Source of the DNA: Denitrovibrio sp.
Lineage (GTDB): Bacteria; Chrysiogenota; Deferribacteres; Deferribacterales; Geovibrionaceae
Assembly: GCA_002869145.1 (NCBI GenBank)
Contig: PKTM01000029.1
Coordinates: 1 to 64,000 of the forward strand
DNA: 64,000 nucleotides
Direction of reading: 5' to 3'
Shown here: positions 46,045 to 55,238 of the stretch, piece by piece
Position numbering within the stretch: position 1 is the first letter of the stretch
How the letters are laid out: each line of letters begins with the position of its first letter
Position numbers and translations under genes: made by a program
The notes under the pieces: generated by a model
Databases searched by the model: none
Told to the model about the DNA's origin: nothing
Seen by the model: only the letters and a program-made list of their open reading frames with translations

Positions 46045-46908
46045 GTGCAGGTTTATAAAGATCTTGTAAAATATGTTCTGGACAATGGAGTCTATTTACC
46101 AAACAGAACAGGTGTAGCAACTTATAGCGTTTTCAGCTATTTCTATAAAGTTAATCTGGCGGAAGGATTTCCGCTTCTGACAACAAAAAAAATGTTTTTC
46201 AACTCTCTGGTTCACGAGCTTTTCTGGTATCTTTCCGGCGAGGAACACATAAAAGACCTGCGCACAAAAACCAAAATATGGGATGCGTGGGCGGATGATG
46301 AAGGAAGACTGGAAACCGCATACGGAAGGTTCTGGCGAAGATTTCCTGTTCCGGAACGCGGGCTCGATGGCGAAAGCTGGGGGCGGCGCTGGACATATAA
46401 AGACCCTGAATCAGGCATGTTAGTATTTGATCAGATACAGTACGTTATTGATACATTAAAAGAAATTAAAATTAACCCGAACTGCTCAGGCCAGCGAAGA
46501 ATGGTTGTGTCCGCATGGCACCCTGCAAACGCAGCCGAGAGCAAGCTTCCGCCTTGTCATTATACTTTCTGTTTCTCTGTAAAGGACGGCAAACTGAACT
46601 GCCACCTAACACAAAGATCAGGCGACATAGCCCTCGGCATACCTTTTAATCTGGCATGCTACGCACTTCTCACAACTATGCTTGCAAAAGAGACAGGCCT
46701 TGGACTTGGTGAGTTTGCACACACTATAGTAGATGCACATGTTTACGAAAACCACATAGAAGGTCTGAAAGAACAGCTTGAAAGAGAACCTATGGCTCTT
46801 CCTAAGCTTGAAATTGCTGACAAACCTTTCAACCAACTCAGTTTTGACGACATAAAACTTGTTGATTATCAGTCACATCCATCTATACGTTTCGAGGTTG
46901 CTGTATGA
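46045..46908 (+). CDS. thyA: Thymidylate synthase
   Basis: Makes dTMP from dUMP and methylene-tetrahydrofolate. The 287 aa protein has LPNRTGVATYSVF, LLTTKKMFFNSLVHELFWYL, AYGRFWRR, the catalytic-Cys region LPPCHYTFCF, the LTQRSGDIALGIPFNLA block, and DAHVYENHI. The start is the GTG at 46045 behind AGGGGTGAAAG. It is paired with folA, which recycles the dihydrofolate that ThyA makes. Confidence 0.96.
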   Translation: MQVYKDLVKYVLDNGVYLPNRTGVATYSVFSYFYKVNLAEGFPLLTTKKMFFNSLVHELFWYLSGEEHIKDLRTKTKIWDAWADDEGRLETAYGRFWRRFPVPERGLDGESWGRRWTYKDPESGMLVFDQIQYVIDTLKEIKINPNCSGQRRMVVSAWHPANAAESKLPPCHYTFCFSVKDGKLNCHLTQRSGDIALGIPFNLACYALLTTMLAKETGLGLGEFAHTIVDAHVYENHIEGLKEQLEREPMALPKLEIADKPFNQLSFDDIKLVDYQSHPSIRFEVAV

Positions 46909-47375
46909 CAACCGCCCTTATAGTTGCCATGACAAAGAGCAGGGTGATAGGCAAAGGCAACAGCATGCCATGGCACCTGCCGGATGACCTTAAACTGTTT
47001 AAAGCCAAAACTTCAGGTCATATTATAGCAATGGGCAGAAAAACTTATGAATCCATAGGCAGACCACTTCCTAACAGAGAAAACTTTGTGATATCAAGAT
47101 CGGCAGAAAGCATAGAAGGGTGCAGAGTATTTCACTCCGCAGCAGAATGCATTGAAGCTGCAAAAGATTATGACAAAAAGCTTTTTTTTATAGGGGGCGG
47201 TCAAATATATGCTGAAGCTGTAAGTTTTGTGGACGAAATGCACATATCCTATGTTAAAAATGAATTTGATGGTGATACATATTTCCCTGATTTTGATTTA
47301 AATGAGTGGGAAGTAGCTGAAACTGTTGATCATGAAGACTTTACTTATGTTAGATACATCAGAAAATCAGGCTGA
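46905..47375 (+). CDS. folA: Dihydrofolate reductase
   Basis: Reduces dihydrofolate with NADPH. The 156 aa chain has the family N-terminus LIVAMTKSRVIGKGNSMPWHLPDDLKLFK (seen as VIGKGNSMPWHLPDDLK), GRKTYESIGRPLPNREN and FIGGGQIYAEAV. It overlaps thyA by 4 bp and its 3' end overlaps a converging glycosyltransferase gene by 9 bp. Confidence 0.95.
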   Translation: MTTALIVAMTKSRVIGKGNSMPWHLPDDLKLFKAKTSGHIIAMGRKTYESIGRPLPNRENFVISRSAESIEGCRVFHSAAECIEAAKDYDKKLFFIGGGQIYAEAVSFVDEMHISYVKNEFDGDTYFPDFDLNEWEVAETVDHEDFTYVRYIRKSG

Positions 47376-48449
47376 AACCAGTGCGTTGTAAAGCTTGATA
47401 TACCTGGTTACCATAGCACCTTCTGAAAACTTAAGTGCTGTATGAAATGCGTTCGCAGAAAATTTTGACTCCATAATCATATCATCATATATTTCTAGAA
47501 GATTTTCTGAAAGTTCATCACTATTGCCGACTTCGCTCAAAAGTCCGTTGAAATTGTGTTTTACGAGCTCAGGTATGCCCCCGGCTCTTGTTGCAGCAAC
47601 CGGTCTGCCCATAAAAAGGGCATCTATTATTGAAGTGCAAAGTCCCTCGGTTTTGGACGACATGCAAAAAACATCAAAAATAGAAATGTGTTCATACACA
47701 TCTTCAACATGTCCTGTGAATATTATACTGTCAGCACAAGAGAAATCAGCTGAGTAATTTTTTATTTCGTCAAACATAGGGCCGCCGCCGACAATTATTA
47801 GTTTTGCATCGTCGACAACCTCGCAGAACTTATCAAAAGAGTTTATAAGTGTGCGGTGGTCTTTATGGTCTGAGATATTCGCAATATTACCAATAACATA
47901 GGTCTCATCGTTGATTCCGTATTTCTCTCTCAGCTCAAGAACTCTGCTGTAGTTGATGTTTTTTGGAAATCTTACGCCGCTTGGAATTACAGGAATATTG
48001 TCAGCCTTTATACCGTCATCAACCAGTATCTTCTTGATAGCATTAGATATTGCAACTATACAATCAACTTGGGAATTACTGTATTTTTTCCTGCTTAAAA
48101 AACCTTTGTTTATGCTGAAATCGACTCTTCTGGTGTTTATCAGTCTGAAGTTTCTGCTGGTAATCTTAGCAAACAGAGCAGGGGTTAGAGAATGTGCATC
48201 ATGGGTGTGCACAACATCAGGTTTTTCATGTTTAATAATTGCCTTTAGCTCACTTAGAAAACTGAGATCTGTTTCACCTTTGAAAGATACAGGAATCAAC
48301 CCCGGGAGGCCTTTTTTGCAGAGTTCGCCTTTCTCATTGCAGACGATAATAGATTCGATACCGGAACTGAGAAGTCCTTCGTGAAGAAAAAGTACCTGTC
48401 TCTGACCGCCTCTCCATTCTCTGCCTGTATCTATGTGAAGTATTTTCAT
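47367..48449 (-). CDS. Glycosyltransferase family 4 (GT-B fold)
   Basis: A 360 aa GT4-type glycosyltransferase. The N-terminus ILHIDTGREWRGGQRQVLFLHEGL, VVHTHDAHS, VIPSGVRFPKNI, the nucleotide-sugar region YVIGNIANISDHKDHRTLI, and the EX7E-like FDVFCMSSKTEGLCTSIIDALFMGRPVAATRAGGIPELV segment (core TEGLCTSIIDAL) are clear. It probably adds a sugar to lipopolysaccharide or another envelope glycan. It stands alone and converges with folA. Confidence 0.85.
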   Translation of the reverse strand: MKILHIDTGREWRGGQRQVLFLHEGLLSSGIESIIVCNEKGELCKKGLPGLIPVSFKGETDLSFLSELKAIIKHEKPDVVHTHDAHSLTPALFAKITSRNFRLINTRRVDFSINKGFLSRKKYSNSQVDCIVAISNAIKKILVDDGIKADNIPVIPSGVRFPKNINYSRVLELREKYGINDETYVIGNIANISDHKDHRTLINSFDKFCEVVDDAKLIIVGGGPMFDEIKNYSADFSCADSIIFTGHVEDVYEHISIFDVFCMSSKTEGLCTSIIDALFMGRPVAATRAGGIPELVKHNFNGLLSEVGNSDELSENLLEIYDDMIMESKFSANAFHTALKFSEGAMVTRYIKLYNALVSA

Positions 48450-48562
48450 AAGACCTTTATCATAATGCCTTTATAGGAAAAGTCAAAGTGATATATAAAT
48501 CAGTATTGTAACTTTATGAATGTATTGTATATTTAATGAAAATAAAACACGCGGCATAATTT

Positions 48563-50173
48563 ATGAAAACCGACAATAAATATTTATTACTAATTCCAAA
48601 ATCTATAAAAATTCAGATGATCATAATGATATCTGTCTTTGTCTGCCTTCAGATAGCTGTTACTGTTGTCATTTTTAACGGTATAGTGGGCAAGTATCTG
48701 GAAGATTCTCATAAGAAAAGAACTATCGGACTGGCAAAAACCATAGCCAGAATGCCCCTTGTTATAGAAGCACTCGAAAGCGGGGAGACTAGCGAAACAC
48801 TTCAAAAGACTCTAATCGATATGCAGGAAGCCATAGGGGCACGTTTTATAGTGGTAGCCAGAAAAGACGGTGTACGCTTAGCCCATCCGGTAAAAGACCG
48901 TATCGGAAAACAATTTGTTGGCGGTGACCAGTATCTGGCAGTGGAGAAAGGGGAAACCTATACATCAACTGCCGTAGGAACATTGGGACCATCACTACGT
49001 GGTTTTTCTCCGGTAAAAAATAAGGATGGAGAAATTCTTGGTTTTGTAGCGGTAGGGTATTTAGAGACTAGCGTAATGAAGGTTATCAGAAGTGCGCAGA
49101 AAGAGCCCGCGGCATATTTTTTCATAATGCTTTTCGTGGGGTTGGTAGCAGCCAGTATGATAGCTAATTATGTAAAAAAACTAACCCTGGGACTTGAGCC
49201 AAAGGAGATTGCATCCCTGCACAGGGAGCGTGAAATCATTCTTAACTCAGTGCGTGAAGGTATTATTGCTGTTGATATATCAGGCCGTATACGCTTCGCT
49301 AACAAAGAGGCTGGCAGGCTTCTTAACATAACCTCAGATATAAGAGATGCACACATAGACTCTATACTGCCGCAGGCTTATATAAGTCAGAGGATGAAAG
49401 ACAGGAGCGAGGCTCTTGATGAAGAGATATTTGCAGCGGGTCACATGATGCTTTTTAATATTGTAACAGTAATCATCAACGAACGCCCTGAAGGCGCTGT
49501 GGCATCTTTTAGACGTAAAGACGAGATGGACTATATGAATAGCGAGCTTCGACAGGTAAAGGCTTGCTCAGAGCTTCTGAGAGTGCAAAGCCATGAGTAT
49601 TCCAATAAGCTGCACACAATCAGCGGACTTTTACAGCTGGAGGAATACGATGAGGCAAAAAACCTTATTCTTAGTGAGTCAGAAGGTTATCACAGACTGG
49701 TGGAGTTTACCGACACCCGAATCAACTGCCCTATGATAGCAGGAGTGATACTTGGCAAATACAACAGGGCAGGGGAGCTTAAATGCGGGTTTCATGTTGA
49801 TTATGATGGAGGCTGGCAGACAGCCCCGGCGCATCCGGAACACATTGTAACTGTACTTGGAAACCTTATCGATAACGCTATAGATGCTGCTAAAGGAAAT
49901 AAATCTGTAAAACCAATAGTTTCTGTAAGTGTTTATGAAAATGAAACAAATTTCCTTATAAACGTGGAAGACTCAGGTTCAGGGCTGCCAGAGGAGATGG
50001 ATATATTCCAGAAGGGTGTTTCAACCAAATCTGACAGCAGAGGGATAGGACTTTACAATGTATCAATGGCTCTGAAAGCACTTTCCGGAACAATAAAGAG
50101 CAGTGACTCGAAGAGGCTTGGCGGAACACTTTTCAGCGTTATTATTCCGAAAATAAACAGGGGGCAAGAGTGA
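48563..50173 (+). CDS. dcuS: DcuS/CitA-type sensor histidine kinase
   Basis: A 536 aa membrane sensor. Two membrane helices (about 19-41 and 186-205) flank a periplasmic PAS-like domain (about 42-180, with SLRGFSPVKNKDGEILGFVAVGY). A cytoplasmic PAS (about 222-320) is followed by the DHp segment VQSHEYSNKLHTISGLL (phospho-His344) and an HATPase domain (LGNLIDNAIDAA, SGSGLPEEM, GIGLYNVSMAL). This is the CitA/DcuS family that senses C4-dicarboxylates or citrate. It overlaps dcuR by 4 bp and precedes a Dcu transporter gene, which supports a C4-dicarboxylate role. Confidence 0.88.
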   Translation: MKTDNKYLLLIPKSIKIQMIIMISVFVCLQIAVTVVIFNGIVGKYLEDSHKKRTIGLAKTIARMPLVIEALESGETSETLQKTLIDMQEAIGARFIVVARKDGVRLAHPVKDRIGKQFVGGDQYLAVEKGETYTSTAVGTLGPSLRGFSPVKNKDGEILGFVAVGYLETSVMKVIRSAQKEPAAYFFIMLFVGLVAASMIANYVKKLTLGLEPKEIASLHREREIILNSVREGIIAVDISGRIRFANKEAGRLLNITSDIRDAHIDSILPQAYISQRMKDRSEALDEEIFAAGHMMLFNIVTVIINERPEGAVASFRRKDEMDYMNSELRQVKACSELLRVQSHEYSNKLHTISGLLQLEEYDEAKNLILSESEGYHRLVEFTDTRINCPMIAGVILGKYNRAGELKCGFHVDYDGGWQTAPAHPEHIVTVLGNLIDNAIDAAKGNKSVKPIVSVSVYENETNFLINVEDSGSGLPEEMDIFQKGVSTKSDSRGIGLYNVSMALKALSGTIKSSDSKRLGGTLFSVIIPKINRGQE

Positions 50174-50850
50174 TCAAGGTCATGATAGTCGAAGATGATG
50201 TGGATATTGCTAATCTTCACAGACGTTTTACAGAGAAAGTGCCAGAGTTTGAAGTAACTGCTATAGCTAACAGCATAGAAGATGCCATAGAGATGGTAAC
50301 TATTGTGAAGCCTGACCTTGTTATGCTGGATCTATATTTTCCAGAGGGCTCAGGCATGGATTTTCTCTGGAAAGTCCGCTCAGCAGGGCTTACCACCGAC
50401 ATTATACTCATAACAGCGGCAAGGGATGTTTCTGCTTTACAGGAGGCTGTGCGTGGCGGAGCATTCGATTATATCGTAAAACCTGTTGTCTTCGAAAGGT
50501 TTAAGAAATCCCTTGAGCGATTTAAAGAGTACAAGAAAGAGATGCTGTGTAAAAAAAGCCTAGAGCAGAATGATATCGATCATTTGCTGGATAGGCATGC
50601 AGATCATATTTCACATACAGACATGCCTAAAGGCATTGATCCTATTACATTAAAAAAGATTATGATCGTATTCGACAAGCTAAATGATGCCATGAGCGCA
50701 GAAGAAGTCGGCAGACACATAGGAGCAAGCCGTAACACTGCAAGGCGATACTTAGAATACTTAATTGGAGCGGGCCTTTTAACTGTGGATATAGATTACG
50801 GAACAGTAGGGCGGCCGGAGAAAAGATTTAAGAAAACTGAAAGCACGTGA
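50170..50850 (+). CDS. dcuR: DcuR/CitB-type response regulator
   Basis: A 226 aa response regulator. The receiver domain has the acid pocket EDD (8-10) and phospho-Asp54 (LVMLDLYFPEGSG), with the switch residues T/K (ITAARD, YIVKP). The C-terminus has the CitB-type helix-turn-helix (SAEEVGRHIGASRNTARRYLEYL). It is expected to activate the transporter gene that follows 130 bp later. Confidence 0.9.
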   Translation: MIKVMIVEDDVDIANLHRRFTEKVPEFEVTAIANSIEDAIEMVTIVKPDLVMLDLYFPEGSGMDFLWKVRSAGLTTDIILITAARDVSALQEAVRGGAFDYIVKPVVFERFKKSLERFKEYKKEMLCKKSLEQNDIDHLLDRHADHISHTDMPKGIDPITLKKIMIVFDKLNDAMSAEEVGRHIGASRNTARRYLEYLIGAGLLTVDIDYGTVGRPEKRFKKTEST

Positions 50851-50903
50851 GCAAAAAGTGCAAAATCTACTTTAATTACTTAAAAGCCCTTATCTCCGAA
50901 TAG

Positions 50904-50931
50904 TTTACAAAATAAATAGCATATATATACT
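50904..50931 (+). promoter_or_regulatory. Probable promoter of the Dcu transporter gene
   Basis: TTTACA (50904-50909) and TATACT (50926-50931) are 16 bp apart in an AT-rich gap between dcuR and dcuB. Binding sites for DcuR would be expected here, but no repeat stands out. Confidence 0.45.
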
Positions 50932-50980
50932 TCCAGTTATGAACTATGCGAAAGATCGCAGGTTACAACGGAGGTACACA

Positions 50981-52306
50981 ATGTTATATATGCAATTTTT
51001 CTTTTTACTTGTAATGCTTTACCTCGGAAGCCGCTATGGCGGTATTGGTCTCGGGGTAGTTTCCGGTATAGGTCTCGTTATTGAGGTCTTCGTGTTCGGT
51101 ATGACACCAACATCACCACCAATCACAGTAATGCTGATTATCCTTGCGGTAGTCACCTGTGCGTCCATTCTGGAGGCGGCAGGGGGGCTTAAGTATATGC
51201 TCCAGATTGCTGAAAGGCTGCTCAGGTCTAACCCAAAAATGGTTACAATCCTCGGGCCACTAGTCACTTACACAATGACATTCATGTTGGGCACAGGCCA
51301 CGCAGTTTATTCTATTATGCCTATTATAGGTGACGTGGCACTTAAAAACGGTATCAGGCCGGAACGTCCAATGGGAGCAGCTTCAGTAGCATCTCAGCTT
51401 GGTATCACAGCCAGCCCAATCTCTGCAGCTGTAGTATACTACCTGTCACAGCTATCTAACATAAACGAAAACATCACACTTTTTACAATTCTAGGGGTTA
51501 CAATCCCAGCAACACTTTGCGGTTGTATTGTTATGTCAATATACAGTCTTCGCAGGGGTAAAGAGCTCGCTGATGATCCAGAATATCAAAGAAGGCTTCA
51601 AGACCCTGTGTGGGCAGAGCGCATTAAAAACACAACAGCAACAACACTTGATGAAGTGCTTCCGGCATCAGCAAAACACGCCGTAATCATATTCATATCA
51701 GCACTGGTCTCTATTGTAATAATAGCAATGTTTCCTTCAATAAGAACTCTTGCAGGTGCAGCAAAACCTATCTCTATGTCTGTTATTATACAGATGATGA
51801 TGCTCGCTTTTGGCGGTATTATCCTTATAGTGACAAAAACTAAAACCAATAAAGTACCAGAAGGGGTAGTGTTTAAGTCTGGGATGGTTGCAGCAATAGC
51901 AATCTTCGGTATTGCATGGATGAGTGATACATACTTTCAGTTTGCAATGCCAAGTTTTAAAACAGGTATCACAGCGATGGTTCAGTCATATCCATGGACA
52001 TTTGCATTGGCTATGTTTGTAGTGTCCGTAGTGATCAACTCACAAGCTGCTACATGCAGAATGATGCTTCCGGTAGGACTTGCAATGGGACTTCCACCAG
52101 CACTTCTTATTGGTATCATGCCTTCATGCTATGGGTATTTCTTTATACCAAACTATCCATCAGATATTGCAACTTGTAGCTTTGACTCAACTGGAACAAC
52201 AAAGATCGGGAAATGGTACTTTAATCATAGTTTTATGATTCCCGGGATACTGTCAGTAACCACAGCATGTATTGTGGGATATGCCATAGCAATGATTCTT
52301 ATCTAG
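50981..52306 (+). CDS. dcuB: Anaerobic C4-dicarboxylate transporter, DcuA/DcuB family
   Basis: A 441 aa inner-membrane antiporter for fumarate, succinate, malate and aspartate. It has about ten to twelve hydrophobic segments and the Dcu blocks FGMTPTSPPITVMLIILAVV, LGTGHAVYSIMPIIGDVALK, GIRPERPMGAASVASQLGIT and FFIPNYPSDIATCSFDSTGTTKIGKWYFNHSF (core NYPSDIATCSFD). The ATG at 50981, 6 nt after GGAGG, is preferred to the upstream ATG at 50939. Assignment to DcuB rather than DcuA rests on the DcuS-DcuR neighbours. Confidence 0.92.
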   Translation: MLYMQFFFLLVMLYLGSRYGGIGLGVVSGIGLVIEVFVFGMTPTSPPITVMLIILAVVTCASILEAAGGLKYMLQIAERLLRSNPKMVTILGPLVTYTMTFMLGTGHAVYSIMPIIGDVALKNGIRPERPMGAASVASQLGITASPISAAVVYYLSQLSNINENITLFTILGVTIPATLCGCIVMSIYSLRRGKELADDPEYQRRLQDPVWAERIKNTTATTLDEVLPASAKHAVIIFISALVSIVIIAMFPSIRTLAGAAKPISMSVIIQMMMLAFGGIILIVTKTKTNKVPEGVVFKSGMVAAIAIFGIAWMSDTYFQFAMPSFKTGITAMVQSYPWTFALAMFVVSVVINSQAATCRMMLPVGLAMGLPPALLIGIMPSCYGYFFIPNYPSDIATCSFDSTGTTKIGKWYFNHSFMIPGILSVTTACIVGYAIAMILI

Positions 52307-52319
52307 CTTATAAATTATA

Positions 52320-52357
52320 AAAGACCCATCTGAAAATATCAGGTGGGTCTTTTTTTG
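52320..52357 (+). terminator. Rho-independent terminator after dcuB
   Basis: AAAGACCCATCTGA pairs with TCAGGTGGGTCTTT (one T-G pair) around an AAATA loop, followed by seven T. Confidence 0.88.
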
Positions 52358-52673
52358 TGCAAAAATTCAATATAACAAGTTTGTAGTTTTCAGCTCCGAA
52401 GGTAAACACCTTACGCCGTATTTAAAAACGCTTTAAAACGCAAATAAACGGCTTGGATTTTGTAAGCCCCTGAAATCAAAGCTCTCCAACCAATTGATAC
52501 ATTATAATATTATTTTCCTAACAGGGCACAGTACTTCATATTCATATCAAAACCAATAACGTCCGATAAGATATATTATGTTAAGTATGATAGGATGAGA
52601 TAGCAGGATAAGGGATAAAGAGCTAAGATTAATTTGGTGATTACAAGGTTTGATAAGAAAGGTGTCTTTTTTT
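52358..52673. other. Gene-free stretch with a purine-rich GATA-repeat segment
   Basis: No convincing gene was found in these 316 bases. From about 52562 to 52650 the plus strand is purine-rich, with several short GATA-containing words (GATAAGA, GATAGGA, GATAGCA, GGATAAGG, GGATAAAG). No known RNA family or terminator was recognised, and short frames in it end quickly. Confidence 0.4.
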
Positions 52674-52922
52674 TTAAGTATCCAGAATTATGTCCACTAC
52701 CCTCTGAACATCTGCAGTGCTGAATGAATCGTTGCCACAGCCAACATCGCCAAAAGGTTCATAGTTTATAAGCCGCCCAAGCAAATCGTCCAGCATGTAG
52801 CTGTCTTTGTATTTATCCTGGTATGCACATATCTGTTTTATCTCAGCCAGCAGCACATCAGGCAGATCCTGTTCATTGCTTGCACGTTCAGCTTCTTTTA
52901 ATATCTGTTCAAAAATTTCCAT
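52674..52922 (-). CDS. Small protein of unknown function
   Basis: An 82 aa acidic, mostly helical protein from the ATG at 52922 (a TTG at 52955 would add 11 residues). The sequence starts MEIFEQILKEAERASNEQDL and ends in STADVQRVVDIILDT. It has no membrane segment, signal peptide or motif I recognise. Coding is supported by its amphipathic pattern and length only. It stands alone between the dcuB terminator and the candidate sigma-54 RNA. Confidence 0.5.
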   Translation of the reverse strand: MEIFEQILKEAERASNEQDLPDVLLAEIKQICAYQDKYKDSYMLDDLLGRLINYEPFGDVGCGNDSFSTADVQRVVDIILDT

Positions 52923-53171
52923 GTTTATTCCACTTGTTCTTTCATACTTATACAATAAATTTTTCTGAGCTGACTAGAGCCTTTTTAAGCTTCTTTTTTT
53001 TGTTTATCAACATGTTTTCCTTTTGTTGCTGCTAAAACTTCTAATAAAGCTTCTTATCATTAACAATCAATAATTAGACTATTCTACACATACAACTGTA
53101 CAATATTCTCCATTATTTTTGCATTTTTATATTTGGAAACATTTTATCAGTAATTTACGGTGTTTTATTTC

Positions 53172-53187
53172 TGGCACGCCATATGCT
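53172..53187 (+). promoter_or_regulatory. Sigma-54 promoter
   Basis: TGGCACGCCATATGCT matches the -24/-12 consensus TGGCACG-N4-TTGCW at all but one fixed position, and the GG and GC pairs are 12 bp apart as required. There is no plus-strand protein gene directly downstream; the next feature is a terminator 50 bp away. Confidence 0.7.
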
Positions 53188-53197
53188 TATATAAACA

Positions 53198-53262
53198 TAA
53201 CATAAACGTTTCTCAAAAAATAAACTCCATAAATTAGGGGCTGCAGCAGGCCCCTTTTTTAT
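53198..53262 (+). ncRNA. Candidate sigma-54-dependent small RNA
   Basis: From the predicted start 12 nt after the -12 GC, about 65 nt of AT-rich sequence without an open frame ends in the terminator AGGGGC-TGCAGCAG-GCCCCT (53236-53255) plus six T. The T-run is on the plus-strand side, so the hairpin belongs to a plus-strand transcript, not to the converging YqaA-type gene. Size and boundaries are inferred. Confidence 0.45.
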
Positions 53263-53693
53263 TGGGCAACAGCGCTTAAAGTGAAATATGTCAAAAGCGA
53301 GTACCTCGCAGCCTTTCCTGTAAAAACCAAAAATGTAAATTTAACAAAAGAATATTTCAAAATTCCACTGACAACACAAAGTGGGTCACCTATAACAGGC
53401 AGCCAAGAAAACAGGAGAGAATAGGCTCCGTATTTGTTATAAATAGTTTCAGCTTTCGCCCTATTTTGCTCTTTAATTTTTAAAAACTTGGCTCCGCTAT
53501 AACCTATCAGATAGTTTGTAGCTCCGCCTAAATAGTTTCCTGTTGCAGCTGTAAAGACAAGAATATAAGGATCAAGCCCCTTAACGAGCAAAACGATAAG
53601 CAGCCACTCACTTCCAAGAGGGATAATAGTCGCCGCCACAAACCCCATAAAAAACATTCCGTAATAACCATAGCTTGCGATAAATTCATGCAT
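53259..53693 (-). CDS. YqaA family (DedA/SNARE-associated) membrane protein
   Basis: A 144 aa inner-membrane protein with about four hydrophobic segments. The blocks AATIIPLGSEWLLIVLL, TAATGNYLGGATNYLIGY and LLFSWLPVIGDPLCVVSGIL are typical of the YqaA branch of the DedA-like family, relatives of the TVP38 protein at 44.7 kb. The role is unknown; lipid transport or membrane homeostasis is likely for the family. Its stop lies at the end of the converging small-RNA terminator. Confidence 0.85.
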   Translation of the reverse strand: MHEFIASYGYYGMFFMGFVAATIIPLGSEWLLIVLLVKGLDPYILVFTAATGNYLGGATNYLIGYSGAKFLKIKEQNRAKAETIYNKYGAYSLLFSWLPVIGDPLCVVSGILKYSFVKFTFLVFTGKAARYSLLTYFTLSAVAQ

Positions 53694-53923
53694 ATGTGTT
53701 TATACTCGTTTTTTTGCTTATCAGGTATAGGAATTATTGTATTATTTTATAATATTTTCATAACTTATCTTTAATGATAAATACTTAGAATAGGCACAAA
53801 CGTATATATCTCCCTGTGCTAAAACTTGCTTTTACTCATACAGTTATGATAATCTGAAAATTGTGCGGCAGAGTTTACCGCTAATTCTTCTCTCGATACA
53901 AATTAAACTCCGGAGGTATCTTA

Positions 53924-55219
53924 GTGGAAAGAAAGGCTTATTATGCTGAGTATATATATTATCAGGGCGAAATGCATCGCGACTCCTACCTTCTGGTACA
54001 AGGAGACAGAATACATGGCATCTCAACCCACGCTGACGAAGAAGGAAACACTGGCTACACAATTGAGCACTTTCATAACTCGCTCATAATACCCGGATTT
54101 ATAAATACACACACTCACCTTCCTATGGTTCTGTTTCGTGGGATGGCTGATGACCTTGCTCTTATGGACTGGCTGAAAAATCACATCTGGCCGGCTGAAT
54201 CAAAATGGCTGTCAGAAGAATTCGCCATTACTGCTACAGAGCTTGCAGCTGCAGAGATGATTAAATCTGGCACTACAACATGCAACGACATGTACTTTCA
54301 TGCAGGTACAGTGGCATCAGTGCTTAAGAGAACAGGGATGCGAGCAGTTATAGGTGTTGGTGTTCTCGACTTTGCTACTAAATTTGGTAAAAATGCAGAT
54401 GACTATATTGAAAGGGCTGCTGAGTTTTATCTTAAATATGAGAAGGATAAACTTATATCCCCTGCCCTCTGCCCACACGCTCCATATACTGTTAAACCAG
54501 AAAACTTTAAAAAATGCATAGACTTCTGCGCCAAACATGATGTTCTGCTTTGCACCCATCTTTCTGAATCGCCTCATGAAAATGCCGAAAGTATCCAAAA
54601 ACACGGCAGGACACCAGCTCAGCTTATGAATGACATGGGAGCACTTGATATAAAGACAAATCTGGCACACTGCGTACACATTAACGATGAAGAGATAGCT
54701 CTTTTCGCTGAGAAAGGCGTAAATGTATCCCACTGCATTCAAAGTAATATGAAACTCGGAAGCGGTTTTGCCCCGGTAAAGAAGATGCTTGATGCCTGCG
54801 TGAACGTATCCATAGGGACAGACGGAGCGGCCAGCAATAATGACCTTGACATGATAGGCGAAATGAACTCTATCGCTTTGGTACATAAAGGACTTAATTT
54901 TGATGCTACTGCCCTTTCAGCTGAAACTGTGCTAAAAATGGCCACGGTAAATGGTGCTAAAACTCTGGATCTGAAAAGGGTCGGAGAACTTAAAAGAGGT
55001 AATCAAGCTGATTTTATAGTGCTGAGCTTTGATGAACCCCACATGACACCTGTTTTCAACCCACTGTCACATCTTGTTTATTCAGCCAAATCTACTGATA
55101 TAACTGCTACATATGTGGCCGGACAATGCCTTATGAAAGACAGACAGCTCAAAACTCTGGATGAAGAAAAGATAAAAGATGATGCCCGCAGATGGGCTCT
55201 AAAAATAAAAAATAATTAA
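53924..55219 (+). CDS. mtaD: 5-methylthioadenosine/S-adenosylhomocysteine deaminase
   Basis: A 431 aa amidohydrolase that deaminates MTA and SAH (or related adenosines). The metal site [27 protein letters not shown], the substrate site [10 protein letters not shown] and the metal Asp in [19 protein letters not shown] are visible. The GTG start follows CGGAGG. The next gene is purB, so adenine or inosine salvage fits. Closely related atrazine-chlorohydrolase-type deaminases are the main alternative. Confidence 0.85.
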   Translation: MERKAYYAEYIYYQGEMHRDSYLLVQGDRIHGISTHADEEGNTGYTIEHFHNSLIIPGFINTHTHLPMVLFRGMADDLALMDWLKNHIWPAESKWLSEEFAITATELAAAEMIKSGTTTCNDMYFHAGTVASVLKRTGMRAVIGVGVLDFATKFGKNADDYIERAAEFYLKYEKDKLISPALCPHAPYTVKPENFKKCIDFCAKHDVLLCTHLSESPHENAESIQKHGRTPAQLMNDMGALDIKTNLAHCVHINDEEIALFAEKGVNVSHCIQSNMKLGSGFAPVKKMLDACVNVSIGTDGAASNNDLDMIGEMNSIALVHKGLNFDATALSAETVLKMATVNGAKTLDLKRVGELKRGNQADFIVLSFDEPHMTPVFNPLSHLVYSAKSTDITATYVAGQCLMKDRQLKTLDEEKIKDDARRWALKIKNN

Positions 55220-55238
55220 TTACCGATACGAGGAAATG

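Noticed and set aside
52380-52480. Cyclic-di-GMP or other riboswitch before the small orphan gene
   Set aside because: A GGTAAACACC word is there, but the rest of the GEMM consensus is absent and no gene follows on that strand.
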